Positions 14,336 through 22,069 of a DNA stretch of 41,637 nucleotides are shown here, one piece after another. Made by a program: the position numbers and the translations under genes. Position 1 is the first letter of the stretch. Every line of letters begins with the position of its first letter. Source of the DNA: Candidatus Moraniibacteriota bacterium (GTDB lineage: Bacteria; Patescibacteriota; Minisyncoccia; Moranbacterales; GWC2-37-73); assembly GCA_013336225.1 (NCBI GenBank), contig JAAXUC010000003.1:73564-115200 (forward strand). Direction: 5' to 3'. The notes beneath the pieces are model-generated. The model had not been told where the DNA came from and searched no databases. It was given only the letters and a program-made list of their open reading frames with translations.

Positions 14336-15472
14336 ATGATGAAAATTGGAATTGATGCTTCGCGAGCATTTTTGAAACAAAGAACTGGAATTGAAGAATA
14401 TTCATATCGAGTTATTGAAAACTTGCGTGACAAATTGAATGGTCATCAAGTTTTTTTGTATGTCAGAAAAAAACAAGAGATTGATTTTGAATTGCCAGAA
14501 AATTGGCGCGTAAAAGTTATAAAATTTCCTAGATTTTGGACGCAATTGGGATTGTCGCTTGAAATGCTTTTGCATCCAGTGGACACGCTTTTGATTCCAG
14601 CACATACGGTGCCACTGATCCATCCAAAAAATACGATCGTGATTGTGCATGGATTGGAATATGAATTTTGTCCCGGCGCATATTCTTGGTTTGAGCGTTT
14701 TTATATGCGCTTGACGATTAAGAAATCTTGTCAGTGGGCAAGTAAAATAATTTCAGTTTCGGAGAATACTAAGAAAGATTTGATAAATTTATATAAAGTT
14801 GTAGGGGAAAAAATTTCCGTGATTTATGAAGGATATAATCGCAATTTTGAATTTCCAATTTTGAATTTTGAATCAAATCAGAATAATGAATGTTTAAAAA
14901 TTAAAACATTGGAAATTCAATCAAAATTCAAAATTCAAAATTCAAAATTTTTATTATTTGTCGGGCGAATTGAGGAGCGGAAAAATATTGGCAATATTAT
15001 TAAAGCATTTGAAATATTAAAAGAAAAATATAAAATTCCTCATAAATTAATATTGGCGGGAAAGCCTGGACATGGATATGAAAATATCAAATATCAAATT
15101 ACAAATTCCAAATGTTGTGAAGAAATTAAGGAGCTTGGTTTTGTCGGTGAAGAGGAGAAATGGGAATTATTAAAAAAGGCTGATGTTTTTGTTTTTCCGA
15201 CACTATATGAAGGATTTGGAATTCCAATCTTGGAGGCGCAAAGCGTGGGTTGTCCTGTGGTGGCTTCAAACAATTCTTCAATTCCTGAGATTGCTCAAGA
15301 TTCAGCCATTTTGACTAACCCTGAAAAGCCTGAGGAAATTGCAGAAAGCATGGATAGACTTATCTCGAATAAAAGCCTGAAAGATGATATAATAGCCAAA
15401 GGCTTGGAAAATGTGCGGAGATTTAGCTGGGAGAAATGTGCCCAGGAGATTTCAGAAGTTCTCTTGAAATAA
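14336..15472 (+). CDS. GT4-family glycosyltransferase with in-frame repeat insertion
   Basis: A cytoplasmic GT-B fold enzyme transferring a sugar from a nucleotide donor, probably to a lipid-linked or surface glycan. The 378-residue protein begins MMKIGIDASRAFLKQRTGIEEYS (either ATG at 14336 or 14339). The N-domain ends near VSENTKKDL...VIYEGYN. The C-domain begins LLFVGRIEERKN and has LILAGKPGHGYE and the donor-site E-x7-E pattern in LYEGFGIPILEAQSVGCPVVAS. Between the domains, residues 170-205 are coded by a palindromic AT-rich element (14843-14950), and a shorter repeat-like stretch gives IKYQITNSK near 15085-15110. Donor and acceptor are unknown. No SD. Confidence 0.9.
   Translation: MMKIGIDASRAFLKQRTGIEEYSYRVIENLRDKLNGHQVFLYVRKKQEIDFELPENWRVKVIKFPRFWTQLGLSLEMLLHPVDTLLIPAHTVPLIHPKNTIVIVHGLEYEFCPGAYSWFERFYMRLTIKKSCQWASKIISVSENTKKDLINLYKVVGEKISVIYEGYNRNFEFPILNFESNQNNECLKIKTLEIQSKFKIQNSKFLLFVGRIEERKNIGNIIKAFEILKEKYKIPHKLILAGKPGHGYENIKYQITNSKCCEEIKELGFVGEEEKWELLKKADVFVFPTLYEGFGIPILEAQSVGCPVVASNNSSIPEIAQDSAILTNPEKPEEIAESMDRLISNKSLKDDIIAKGLENVRRFSWEKCAQEISEVLLK
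14843..14950 (+). repeat. 108-bp palindromic element inside a glycosyltransferase gene (copy 1)
   Basis: It starts AATTTTGAATTTCCAATTTT and ends with tandem TTCAAAA units; the two ends are reverse complements. It codes for 36 residues (NFEFPI ... QNSKF) and keeps the frame. The same element occurs at 16474-16581. Confidence 0.85.
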
Positions 15473-15500
15473 AAAAAGCAGAGTTTTGTAAAAACTCTGC
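15471..15500 (-). terminator. Terminator for the minus-strand gene 15531-15824
   Basis: GCAGAGTTTT-GTA-AAAACTCTGC (15478-15500) forms a perfect ten-pair stem. Seven A residues precede it on the plus strand, so on the minus strand it ends in seven T. The plus direction lacks a T run. Confidence 0.88.
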
Positions 15501-15530
15501 CTAAATGTGCGAATGACGCTGTTTTTGTTG

Positions 15531-15824
15531 CTAGATCTTTTTCAGTATTTCCCTTGCAGCTGAAACTGCTTCATCTATTCTGTCGATGAGAGAAGCTAAT
15601 CGTTGTTGTATTTTGACAAAGTTATCAATATCATCGTCAACGCAATTTATCGTTATTGCTAACGAATAGATGCCATCATCCTCTTTTGCATTGTTTGTTT
15701 CAATGGAAAAGCCTAGTTCTTCATCAACTTTTTCCCCTGAGATGTGAAGATAATCGTTGAGTGCCGCAAGTGAGAATGCTGTCATTGTTAGGTCAATCAC
15801 TAGTGGGCGTATGTGTACTTTCAT
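15531..15824 (-). CDS. Hypothetical small protein in a self-contained minus-strand cassette
   Basis: A 97-residue protein, start chosen at the ATG at 15824 because GGAGGG lies 4 nt upstream; a TTG at 15836 overlaps that SD. It begins MKVHIRPLVIDLTMTAF. The middle (GIYSLAITINCVDDDIDNF) looks like beta strands and the C-terminal 35 residues (QQRLASLIDRIDEAVSAAREIL) a helix, suggesting a small alpha/beta fold. No family recognised. It sits between two glycosyltransferases on the opposite strand, with its own promoter and terminator, like a phage moron or gene cassette. Confidence 0.72.
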   Translation of the reverse strand: MKVHIRPLVIDLTMTAFSLAALNDYLHISGEKVDEELGFSIETNNAKEDDGIYSLAITINCVDDDIDNFVKIQQRLASLIDRIDEAVSAAREILKKI

Positions 15825-15868
15825 TTTTCCCTCCAAAGAACTAAGATAGAAGTCGGAGACTTCAAATA

Positions 15869-15897
15869 AAGATACTAAAATTATGGAAAATAGTCAA
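15869..15897 (-). promoter_or_regulatory. Promoter of the minus-strand cassette
   Basis: Read on the minus strand: TTGACT (15897-15892), 17 nt, TATCTT (15874-15869). The inverted repeat GAAGTC-GGA-GACTTC (15849-15863) lies at the start of the RNA. The promoter overlaps the first codons of the glycosyltransferase at 15883, so the two units could interfere. Confidence 0.6.
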
Positions 15898-17076
15898 GTA
15901 AAAAGGAATATTAAAGTTGCCATTGTGCATGATTTTTTGGTGCAGTCTGGTGGAGCAGAGAGGGTGCTGAAAGAAATTTCTGACATGTATCCCGAGGCGC
16001 CAATCTTTACGTTGCTATATGATAAGGAAAAAATGCATGGAATGCTTGAAGGCAAGGATATTAGGCCGTCATATTTGCAAAAATTTCCAAAATTCCTCAG
16101 AAGAAATTATCGCTTTTTGCTGCCATTTTTTCCAGTGATTCCGGAAACATTTGATCTTCGAGAATATGATTTGGTGCTTTCATCATCAGGCGCGTGGAGC
16201 AAGGGGATTGTGACGAAATTGGACACGGTGCACATTGCCTATTTGCATTCTCCGATGCGCTGGGTTTGGGATTATAATGAGAAATATTTAAAAGAAAGCA
16301 AGAGGAGGAAATCTGGCTTTTTGTTGAGATTTGTTTTCAACTATTTGCGAATCTGGGATCGTTTGGCAGCTGAGCGTCCAGATTTTCTGATTTCAAATTC
16401 AATCTACACGCAAAAGCGTGTGGGCAAATATTACAGACGCGATAGTATGGTTATTTATCCACCAGTTAATATTAATTTTGAATTTCCAATTTCGAATTTC
16501 GAATCAAATCAGAATGAAAAAATTTCGAAAATTGAAACATTAAAAATTCATTCAAAATTCAAAATTCAAAATTCAAAATTTTTCCTCGTTATTTCTCGCT
16601 TGTCGGCCTATAAAAAAATTGATTTGGTGGTTGAGGCTTTTAATAAACTCGGACTTCCTTTAGTGGTGATTGGGGAAGGCGAGCAGACAAAATATCTCAA
16701 AAAAATTGCTAAAGAGAATATCCAAATTTTGGGATGGCAAGACGATGAGACCAAACAGAAATATTTTCAAAATGCTCAGGCTTTCATTTTTCCAACTGAG
16801 GATGATTTTGGCATTGCGCCAGTTGAAGCCATGCTCGCTGGCGTGCCAGTGATTGCGCTTAGGAAAGGTGGCGCACTGGAAACGATTCAGGAGGGAATTA
16901 CGGGCGAATTTTTTGATGCTCAGACTGCAGAGGTTTTGGCTGATGGTGTCAGGAGATTTTTAAATAACAAGGGTAAATATGATAAGACGGTGATTGTAAA
17001 GAGAGGGGAAGAATTTAGTCGGGAGAGATTTAGAGATGAATTTAGGAAGTTTGTGGATAAAAAGATGGCTGATTAA
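15883..17076 (+). CDS. GT4-family glycosyltransferase (mannosyltransferase-like) with in-frame repeat insertion
   Basis: A GT-B enzyme of 397 residues. The N-domain opens VKVAIVHDFLVQSGGAERVL, with the nucleotide-sugar-enzyme hallmark GGAERV; LHSPMRWVWDYNEKY and ISNSIYTQKRVGKYYRR follow. The C-domain starts FLVISRLSAYKKIDLVVEAF and has VVIGEGEQ, FPTEDDFGIAPVEAMLAG and GGALETI. This motif set is typical of WbaZ-like transferases of polysaccharide clusters; mannose is a guess. Residues 198-233 are coded by a 108-bp palindromic element at the interdomain linker, the same place as in the gene at 14336. No SD. The start is inside the promoter of the divergent small gene. Confidence 0.9.
   Translation: MENSQVKRNIKVAIVHDFLVQSGGAERVLKEISDMYPEAPIFTLLYDKEKMHGMLEGKDIRPSYLQKFPKFLRRNYRFLLPFFPVIPETFDLREYDLVLSSSGAWSKGIVTKLDTVHIAYLHSPMRWVWDYNEKYLKESKRRKSGFLLRFVFNYLRIWDRLAAERPDFLISNSIYTQKRVGKYYRRDSMVIYPPVNINFEFPISNFESNQNEKISKIETLKIHSKFKIQNSKFFLVISRLSAYKKIDLVVEAFNKLGLPLVVIGEGEQTKYLKKIAKENIQILGWQDDETKQKYFQNAQAFIFPTEDDFGIAPVEAMLAGVPVIALRKGGALETIQEGITGEFFDAQTAEVLADGVRRFLNNKGKYDKTVIVKRGEEFSRERFRDEFRKFVDKKMAD
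16474..16581 (+). repeat. 108-bp palindromic element inside a glycosyltransferase gene (copy 2)
   Basis: Same length as copy 1. The encoded 36 residues match copy 1 at 28 positions, while the flanking enzyme sequences are only distantly alike. It ends with TTCAAAATTCAAAATTCAAA. Reading frame is maintained. Confidence 0.85.
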
Positions 17077-17093
17077 TATAAATGTAATTAATT

Positions 17094-17205
17094 AAATCCA
17101 AAATCTGAATGACAAATGTCAAATAAATGACAAATGTCACAATGACAAAATTTAGATTTAGGATTTTATTTGGATTTTAGATTTTGGCATTGAGATTTTT
17201 CGTAT
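17094..17205 (+). repeat. AT-rich palindromic repeat upstream of the delta' gene
   Basis: AAATCCAAAATCTGAATGAC, CAAATAAATGACAAATG and, on the right, GGATTTTATTTGGATTTTAG and TTTTGGCATTGAGATTTTTC, ending 2 nt before the ATG. The arms are rough reverse complements, and the right end matches the region before murD (ACATTGAGATTTCT). Confidence 0.55.
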
Positions 17206-18105
17206 ATGGATTTTATCGGAAATAAAAAAGCAGTAGATGTTCTTCAGAAAAGCATTAAAAATGCTGCGCTTAATCACGCTTATCTTTTTTCGGGTCCAGA
17301 GCGGGTGGGGAAATTCACCCTGGCTAAAATGTTTGCGCTTAGTGCTATTGCTGGAGCTCAACTTAGCTTGGATGTTGAGCTGGAGAATAAAGATGCCTTG
17401 CTAGATTTGATAATTGTGGAGCCTGAAATTGTCACAAAAAACGGCATTTCAAAACAACGAGACATTTCCATTGAATCAGTGCGCGACGCCAAGCAGAGTT
17501 TGAGCCTATATCCATATCATGGAAAATATAAAATCCTCATTATTAATGATGCGCATAAATTGAATGTTTCGGCGCAAAATGCTTTGCTGAAAATTCTGGA
17601 AGAACCAAATCAGACAACAATTCTCATTTTGGTCACCAGTGAAATTGATCGCATTTTGCCAACCATGCTTTCGCGCTTGCAAGTCATTAATTTTGGCTTG
17701 GTGCGTGATGAGGACATGCAAATTGGTTTTGGAGGCAATTTTTCTTTTCAGAAAGATTGCATCGAGCTTTCCATTGGCAGGCCAGGATTGGCTCAATTTT
17801 TGAATGAAAATATTGAAGAAAAGAATTTCAGAATGGATGCCTTGCTGGAATTTGAAAAAATAAAGAAAGGTTCATTGAATGATAAATTTAAATTGGCGGA
17901 AGAACTTTCCAAGGATGCTGTCAGGACACTTGATAAATTGAACATTTGGATGTGGGAAATTCGCAAGCTGGGGATTTCAGGTGAAAATCAGCAAGGTATT
18001 GTTGCTTGCTGCCATATTGATAAAATTCAAAAAAGCATGGCAATTCTCAAGCGCACAAATGCAAACAGTCGATTGATTTTGGAAACCTTATTTATGGATC
18101 TGTAA
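17206..18105 (+). CDS. holB: DNA polymerase III clamp-loader subunit delta'-like
   Basis: An AAA+ protein of the clamp loader, 299 residues. It opens MDFIGNKKAVDVLQKSI, followed by NHAYLFSGPERVGKFTLAK with a P-loop (GPERVGKF, residues 30-37), IESVRDAKQSLSLYPYHGKYK, IINDAHKLNVSAQNALLKILEEP and TMLSRLQVINF (the SRC-type sensor region reads SRL, without Cys). The four zinc-binding cysteines of DnaX/HolB are absent. A C-terminal helical domain follows. HolB rather than DnaX fits the size and the single domain set. The ATG lacks an SD. The FtsQ-like gene starts 2 nt after its stop, so they are translationally close. Confidence 0.88.
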   Translation: MDFIGNKKAVDVLQKSIKNAALNHAYLFSGPERVGKFTLAKMFALSAIAGAQLSLDVELENKDALLDLIIVEPEIVTKNGISKQRDISIESVRDAKQSLSLYPYHGKYKILIINDAHKLNVSAQNALLKILEEPNQTTILILVTSEIDRILPTMLSRLQVINFGLVRDEDMQIGFGGNFSFQKDCIELSIGRPGLAQFLNENIEEKNFRMDALLEFEKIKKGSLNDKFKLAEELSKDAVRTLDKLNIWMWEIRKLGISGENQQGIVACCHIDKIQKSMAILKRTNANSRLILETLFMDL

Positions 18106-18107
18106 AA

Positions 18108-18998
18108 ATGGCAATACGATATATAAAAAATTGCACAGGAGATGATTGTGAGGGCGAAAGAAAGTCTTCACAGGTCATTTCTAAAATAATTTTCTACTTA
18201 CTTTTGGTGAGTTTTGTTGCTGTATTTACTTACATGCTGTTTTTTTCACAGTATCTTAAGGTTGGAAATATCGAGATAGTTGGCACTTTGGAATTAAGCA
18301 GTCAGGAAATGAAGCAGGGTATGGAGGATTCGATGCAGGGCAAATATTTTGGAATAATTCCAAAAAACAATTTCCTGTTTTTTTCGCAGAAAAATGTTGA
18401 GAAACTCTTGACGGATAATTACAAAAAAATTCGCACAGTGACAGTGACTAAAAAATTTCCCGATACGATCAATATTGTCATTGATGAGCGCAAGGCTCTT
18501 TTGGTCTGGTGTGCAAGGGAGGAATGCTACTTGCTTGATGAACAAGGCTTTGCCTATAGTGTTGCTGATTTCTCTTCTCCTGAATTGATGCAAAATCATC
18601 TCTTGCAAATCAATGATGCCAGTGGACGGGAAGTTTCAATTGGCAGCAAAATCATTGAACCAGCCTACGAACAATATGTTTTGAGTATTAAAGATGAATT
18701 GGCTAAAATTGGTTTTAATGTGACTGATCAATATTGGACACCCTCGCGCATGGCCGAAGAAATCAATGTAAAAACTGATCAAGATTTGGAATTTTATTTT
18801 TCCACACAATTTGAATTGAAATCAGCTCTTGATACTTTGAATATTATCCTTAAAAAAGAAATTCCCAAGGAGAAAGAAGCTGAAATTGCCTATATCGATC
18901 TTCGCAATGAAAACAAAGCTTTTTATAGGTTTAAAAATGTTGAGCCTGTTTCTGAAAATCTGGAGGTTGCAGGTGAGGAAGTAAAAAAGGAAGAATAA
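18108..18998 (+). CDS. ftsQ: FtsQ/DivIB-like cell division protein
   Basis: A bitopic division protein linking early and late divisome proteins. Of 296 residues, about 25-46 form one membrane helix (IIFYLLLVSFVAVFTYMLFF) after a charged cytoplasmic start. The extracellular part begins with a POTRA-like region (LKVGNIEIVGTLELSSQEM ... KIRTVTVTKKFPDTINIVIDERKALLVW). An FtsQ-type beta domain follows, with CAREECYLLDEQGFAY. A Glu/Lys-rich tail closes it. It is tightly coupled to the delta' gene, an unusual pairing of replication and division; murC or ftsA are not adjacent. The subfamily call rests on topology and POTRA pattern. Confidence 0.82.
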   Translation: MAIRYIKNCTGDDCEGERKSSQVISKIIFYLLLVSFVAVFTYMLFFSQYLKVGNIEIVGTLELSSQEMKQGMEDSMQGKYFGIIPKNNFLFFSQKNVEKLLTDNYKKIRTVTVTKKFPDTINIVIDERKALLVWCAREECYLLDEQGFAYSVADFSSPELMQNHLLQINDASGREVSIGSKIIEPAYEQYVLSIKDELAKIGFNVTDQYWTPSRMAEEINVKTDQDLEFYFSTQFELKSALDTLNIILKKEIPKEKEAEIAYIDLRNENKAFYRFKNVEPVSENLEVAGEEVKKEE

Positions 18999-19017
18999 TG
19001 GGAAATAATAAGAAATG

Positions 19018-19050
19018 AAAAAAGCTTTCGAAAGTTTCTCGAAAGCTTTT
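19018..19050. terminator. Bidirectional terminator between ftsQ and the minus-strand gene
   Basis: AAAAGCTTTCGA (19020-19031), a 7-nt loop and TCGAAAGCTTTT (19039-19050) form a perfect twelve-pair stem with A before and T after, suited to both strands. Confidence 0.88.
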
Positions 19051-19058
19051 CAGGAAGA

Positions 19059-19397
19059 TCATATTATGGGGGAGATGTGGGTGCATTGCTTGATGGAAGA
19101 AATTAATTCAGCATTAGCTGGATCCCCAATAAATTCCTTAAGCGCCTGTCTTGTTTCAGGTTCCGATCTTTGTGTTGCTACCTCCATGAGAAAGCAAAAA
19201 GTTATTTTCTTGTCATTTTCATGAGTAGTTGGCTCCAATAAGATCTTGCTGAGAAAATCTCTTGCCATGGAATTGCCACTGGAGGACATGAGTCCAATTT
19301 CACGAAGCCACATGCATCTGCCTCCCATGCCGGAGTGGCTATTTTTATACATCTCAATTAATTCTGGTAGACTTAACTTGGTTACTCTTTTTAACAT
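19059..19397 (-). CDS. Hypothetical small helical protein in a minus-strand cassette
   Basis: A 112-residue protein with mostly helical character. Blocks such as LSLPELIEMYKNS, SMARDFLSKILLEPTTHENDKK and EPETRQALKEFIGDPANAELISSI are spaced like short HEAT-type helical repeats, but I cannot assign a family. GGGGGTG lies 5 nt before the ATG. The gene lies opposite to its neighbours, with its own promoter (19440-19467) and a shared bidirectional terminator. It ends in TGA. Confidence 0.7.
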   Translation of the reverse strand: MLKRVTKLSLPELIEMYKNSHSGMGGRCMWLREIGLMSSSGNSMARDFLSKILLEPTTHENDKKITFCFLMEVATQRSEPETRQALKEFIGDPANAELISSIKQCTHISPII

Positions 19398-19439
19398 AGC
19401 ACACCCCCATTAGAATATGTAAAGAACAATATATCTTTA

Positions 19440-19467
19440 TATATACTCCAAAAGACGAATAAGTCAA
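19440..19467 (-). promoter_or_regulatory. Promoter of the 19059-19397 gene
   Basis: On the minus strand: TTGACT (19467-19462), then TATATA at a spacing of 16 nt (19445-19440) or 18 nt (19443-19438). Confidence 0.55.
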
Positions 19468-19519
19468 ACAAATATTCTCATAACTTGAATTCATCCTGAT
19501 ATTGCGCTAGCATTAGAAT

Positions 19520-20836
19520 ATGAAACAAAAAACAGCGCTCGATATCTTGAAACTTGGACATAATGTTTTTTTGACCGGTCCGGCTGGCTCTGGTAAGACA
19601 TTCTTGCTCAAACAATATATTGATTATCTCAAAAAAAACAATATTGGTGTGGCAATCACGGCTAGCACTGGAATTGCTGCCACACACATGAATGGTCAAA
19701 CCATTCATTCTTGGTCAGGCATGGGAATCAGCGACACTTTCAATGAAGAAGATTACACTAAGCTCAAAAAAAGACATTACCATAAGCAGAAATTTAAAAA
19801 TGCCAAGGTGCTTATTATTGATGAGGTTTCAATGTTGCATGCACATCAATTGGATATTGTTAATGCGATTTGTAAGAAATTTAAAGAGCCATTTTCTCCG
19901 TTTGGAGGATTGCAGGTGATTTTGTGTGGAGATTTTTTTCAGTTGCCACCGGTGGCCAAATATGGACAGATGGCGCGCTTCGTCATTGAGTCTGAGGCGT
20001 GGGAAGAGATGGATCCAAAAATTTGCTATCTGGAAGAACAGCATCGGCAGGAAGACAAACAAATGCTCAAGATTTTGAATGACATTCGCAGTCGCTCGTG
20101 TAATCAGAAAACATTGGATCTGATCATTTCTCGTCAAAGCAAAACCATTAAAAATGAGATCACTCCAACCAGACTGTTCACACACAATATTAACGTGGAT
20201 GCGATTAATGATTTGGAATTGCAAAAACTCAAAGAAAAGCCTAATATGTTTTTAATGACCTCTGCTGGCAATGAGCACTTGGTTGCCTCAGTTAAAAAAG
20301 GATGTCTAGCACCTGAAATGTTGGTGCTTAAAAAAGGCGCAGTGGTGATGTTTGTGAAAAACAATTTTGAGCGCGGATACGTTAATGGCACCTTGGGAAA
20401 AGTGAGTGACTTTGATGTCAATGGTATGCCAATCGTGAAAACATTTGCAGGACGAACAATCATTGCAACTCCTGAAAAATGGTCGATTGAAGATGGCGAC
20501 GCTGCGCTAGCCTCAGTCAATCAAGTGCCGCTGCGCTTGGCTTGGGCGATTACAGTGCACAAAAGTCAGGGTATGACACTGGATGCTGTTGAAATGGATT
20601 TGAGCAAATCATTTGAATATGGCATGGGCTATGTTGCTCTTTCGCGCGTCAGGACACTGGATGGAATTAAGTTGCTTGGAATCAATGACATGGCTCTGGA
20701 AGTGAATCCGAAAGTGTATGAGCTGGATAAGATTCTAGGGGAGTTGTCTCAGCAAAGTGTGGATGAAATTCTTAAGATGAAAATTTTGAAAAAGCGCGCC
20801 TTGCAAGCAGATTTTTTGGAGAGATGTGAGGATTAA
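19520..20836 (+). CDS. PIF1/RecD2-type superfamily 1 helicase
   Basis: A DNA helicase of 438 residues, 5'-3' by family. Walker A is GPAGSGKT (residues 20-27), followed by ITASTGIAATHMNGQTIHSW (motif Ia, characteristic of PIF1), VLIIDEVSML (Walker B), LQVILCGDFFQLPPV (motif III), EEQHRQ, and, near the end, LRLAWAITVHKSQGMTLDAVEMDL and GMGYVALSRVRTLDGIKLLG (motifs V and VI). It is the compact bacterial form without accessory N- or C-terminal domains. Likely roles are replication-fork restart or G-quadruplex unwinding. The ATG lacks an SD. It is a stand-alone gene. Confidence 0.94.
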   Translation: MKQKTALDILKLGHNVFLTGPAGSGKTFLLKQYIDYLKKNNIGVAITASTGIAATHMNGQTIHSWSGMGISDTFNEEDYTKLKKRHYHKQKFKNAKVLIIDEVSMLHAHQLDIVNAICKKFKEPFSPFGGLQVILCGDFFQLPPVAKYGQMARFVIESEAWEEMDPKICYLEEQHRQEDKQMLKILNDIRSRSCNQKTLDLIISRQSKTIKNEITPTRLFTHNINVDAINDLELQKLKEKPNMFLMTSAGNEHLVASVKKGCLAPEMLVLKKGAVVMFVKNNFERGYVNGTLGKVSDFDVNGMPIVKTFAGRTIIATPEKWSIEDGDAALASVNQVPLRLAWAITVHKSQGMTLDAVEMDLSKSFEYGMGYVALSRVRTLDGIKLLGINDMALEVNPKVYELDKILGELSQQSVDEILKMKILKKRALQADFLERCED

Positions 20837-20879
20837 TGGATCATACGCAACACATGATTATAGGTATAAAAGAAAACCA

Positions 20880-20995
20880 TTTTTGTTTCACCTGCTTTCT
20901 CTTGAGAGCACATTCGTAGCCGAAAATCTATGGCTACTCACTCGGACCTCGCTCTCGCTCGCTACGGCTTCAAGAAAAAGCAGGTGAAGCAAAAA
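20880..20995 (+). repeat. Large GCTCGCTCGG-family element after the PIF1-like gene
   Basis: Outer arms of 26 nt (20880-20905 and 20970-20995) pair with two mismatches. Inside come TTGAGAGCAC, then a GTAGCC ... GGCTAC stem, then CACTCGGACCTCGCTCTCGC and TCGCTACGGCTTC. The inner blocks match 11842-11964; the stem sequences differ. Confidence 0.75.
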
Positions 20996-21058
20996 CTTAC
21001 GTATTGGGCATGATCTGGAATAGTGGATTAAATTTATAATATATTTAATTTAAAAAAT

Positions 21059-21247
21059 ATGGAAAATAAAATAAACGTAGAGATTGGAAAATGTCCCCAA
21101 GATCATGAATGTCCCTTGGTTGGAATTTGTCCCGTGGGTGCAATCACGCAAGATGGTTTTGCGGCGCCAATAATTGATCAGGAAAAATGCATCACCTGTG
21201 GCGCGTGCGTGGCATCTTGTCCGTATCAAGCTTTGTCTTTTGAATAA
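21059..21247 (+). CDS. Small ferredoxin-like 4Fe-4S protein
   Basis: A 62-residue electron-transfer protein. The second half has a standard cluster motif, CITCGACVASCP (C44, C47, C50, C54), in the context APIIDQEKCITCGAC. The first half has only three cysteines, C12, C18 and C24, in KCPQDHECPLVGICPVGAI; spacing is not the usual CxxCxxC, though the CP after the last is kept. It may bind one canonical 4Fe-4S and either a 3Fe or an unusual cluster, or just one cluster. No SD. The HTH gene follows 25 nt later. The partner redox enzyme is not in the window. Confidence 0.88.
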   Translation: MENKINVEIGKCPQDHECPLVGICPVGAITQDGFAAPIIDQEKCITCGACVASCPYQALSFE

Positions 21248-21272
21248 ATAATTTTAAAAAGTATAAAAAATT

Positions 21273-21461
21273 ATGGGGTCATATAATTTCACCAAGGAAA
21301 GAAAAAAAGTGTACGAACTTCATGCGAAGGGTTTGTTTTTTCGCGATATTGCAAAGGAATGCAAAATTTCCGCAACAAGGGCTCATCAAATTGTCAGGAG
21401 AGTTGAGGAAAATATTCCGAAGGAGGAATTAGATAAAATCAGAGCGAAATATTCCAAATAA
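21273..21461 (+). CDS. Small helix-turn-helix DNA-binding protein
   Basis: A 62-residue protein. FFRDIAKECKISATRAHQIV resembles the recognition region of sigma-factor region 4 (compare EIGERLGVSRERVRQIE). Nothing else fits in the sequence, so it is a bare HTH, perhaps acting as a dimer. It lies directly after the ferredoxin and may be co-transcribed with it. The target is unknown. The start ATG has no SD. Confidence 0.75.
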   Translation: MGSYNFTKERKKVYELHAKGLFFRDIAKECKISATRAHQIVRRVEENIPKEELDKIRAKYSK

Positions 21462-21506
21462 ATAGGTATCAACCCTGGGGCAAGCCGCGAGGTATTAACC
21501 AATTTG

Positions 21507-21572
21507 TTATCGTCACTCGCTCGGAAATGATTTTGTCTGCTGACAAATCATTTCGCTCACTACGTTCGATAA
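21507..21572 (+). repeat. GCTCGCTCGG-family hairpin element, copy 3
   Basis: Outer TTATCG/CGATAA arms, flank TCACTCGCTCGG, inner AAATGATTTTGTC-TGCT-GACAAATCATTT stem, flank CGCTCACTACGT. It is preceded by CCCTGGGGCAAGCC and GAGGTATTAA (21473-21498), blocks that also flank copy 4. Confidence 0.75.
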
Positions 21573-21611
21573 TAAAAAGATGACAATATTATTATATTTA
21601 AAATAGAAAAT

Positions 21612-22025
21612 ATGATTTGCCCATTTTGTGAAATTGATAAAGAAAAAACTAGGACAATAAAAGAAGGTGAACATACGCTTGTAATTTTTAGCAATCCCAG
21701 ATTGATGCCTGGACACTTATTAGTTGTTCCAAGGAGACATGTTGAAAAATTGTCAGAACTTTTTGAGGAAGAGAGGAAGGAGATGCTTGATTTTGTGATT
21801 GAATTTCAGGATAAGATTTTGGAAAAAGTCGCAAGAGGTTGTGATATCCGTCAAAATTATAGACCATTTCAAAAACAAAATGATTTAAAGGTACATCACA
21901 TGCATATTCATCTTCAACCAAGAGAGCTCAGAGATGAATTATATGAAAAATGTCAGATTTATGAAACAGAATTATTCAAAAAACTTCCAGATGATGAAAT
22001 AAAAAATAATATTTTGTTTTTTTGA
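21612..22025 (+). CDS. HIT-family nucleotide hydrolase/transferase
   Basis: A 137-residue histidine-triad protein; the family acts on nucleoside phosphoramidates and dinucleoside polyphosphates. It opens with a Cys pair (MICPFCEI, possible zinc site with later residues). RLMPGHLLVVPRRHVEKLSEL and the active-site HHMHIHLQPRE follow, with the triad at H96, H98 and H100. The RQNYRPFQKQNDLKVHH stretch resembles the group with a longer loop before the triad. The C-terminal 30 residues are charged. The substrate is unknown. No SD. It ends in TGA and overlaps the likely -35 of the next gene. Confidence 0.9.
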   Translation: MICPFCEIDKEKTRTIKEGEHTLVIFSNPRLMPGHLLVVPRRHVEKLSELFEEERKEMLDFVIEFQDKILEKVARGCDIRQNYRPFQKQNDLKVHHMHIHLQPRELRDELYEKCQIYETELFKKLPDDEIKNNILFF

Positions 22026-22069
22026 AAAAGTTTGCTATAATTTGAATATGAAAATTTCAAATTAAAAAA

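Noticed and set aside
14880-14950. Tandem TTCAAAATTCAAAA units as a possible CRISPR or direct-repeat array
   Set aside because: Units are 8-9 nt with no spacers and lie inside a coding sequence; no cas gene is present.
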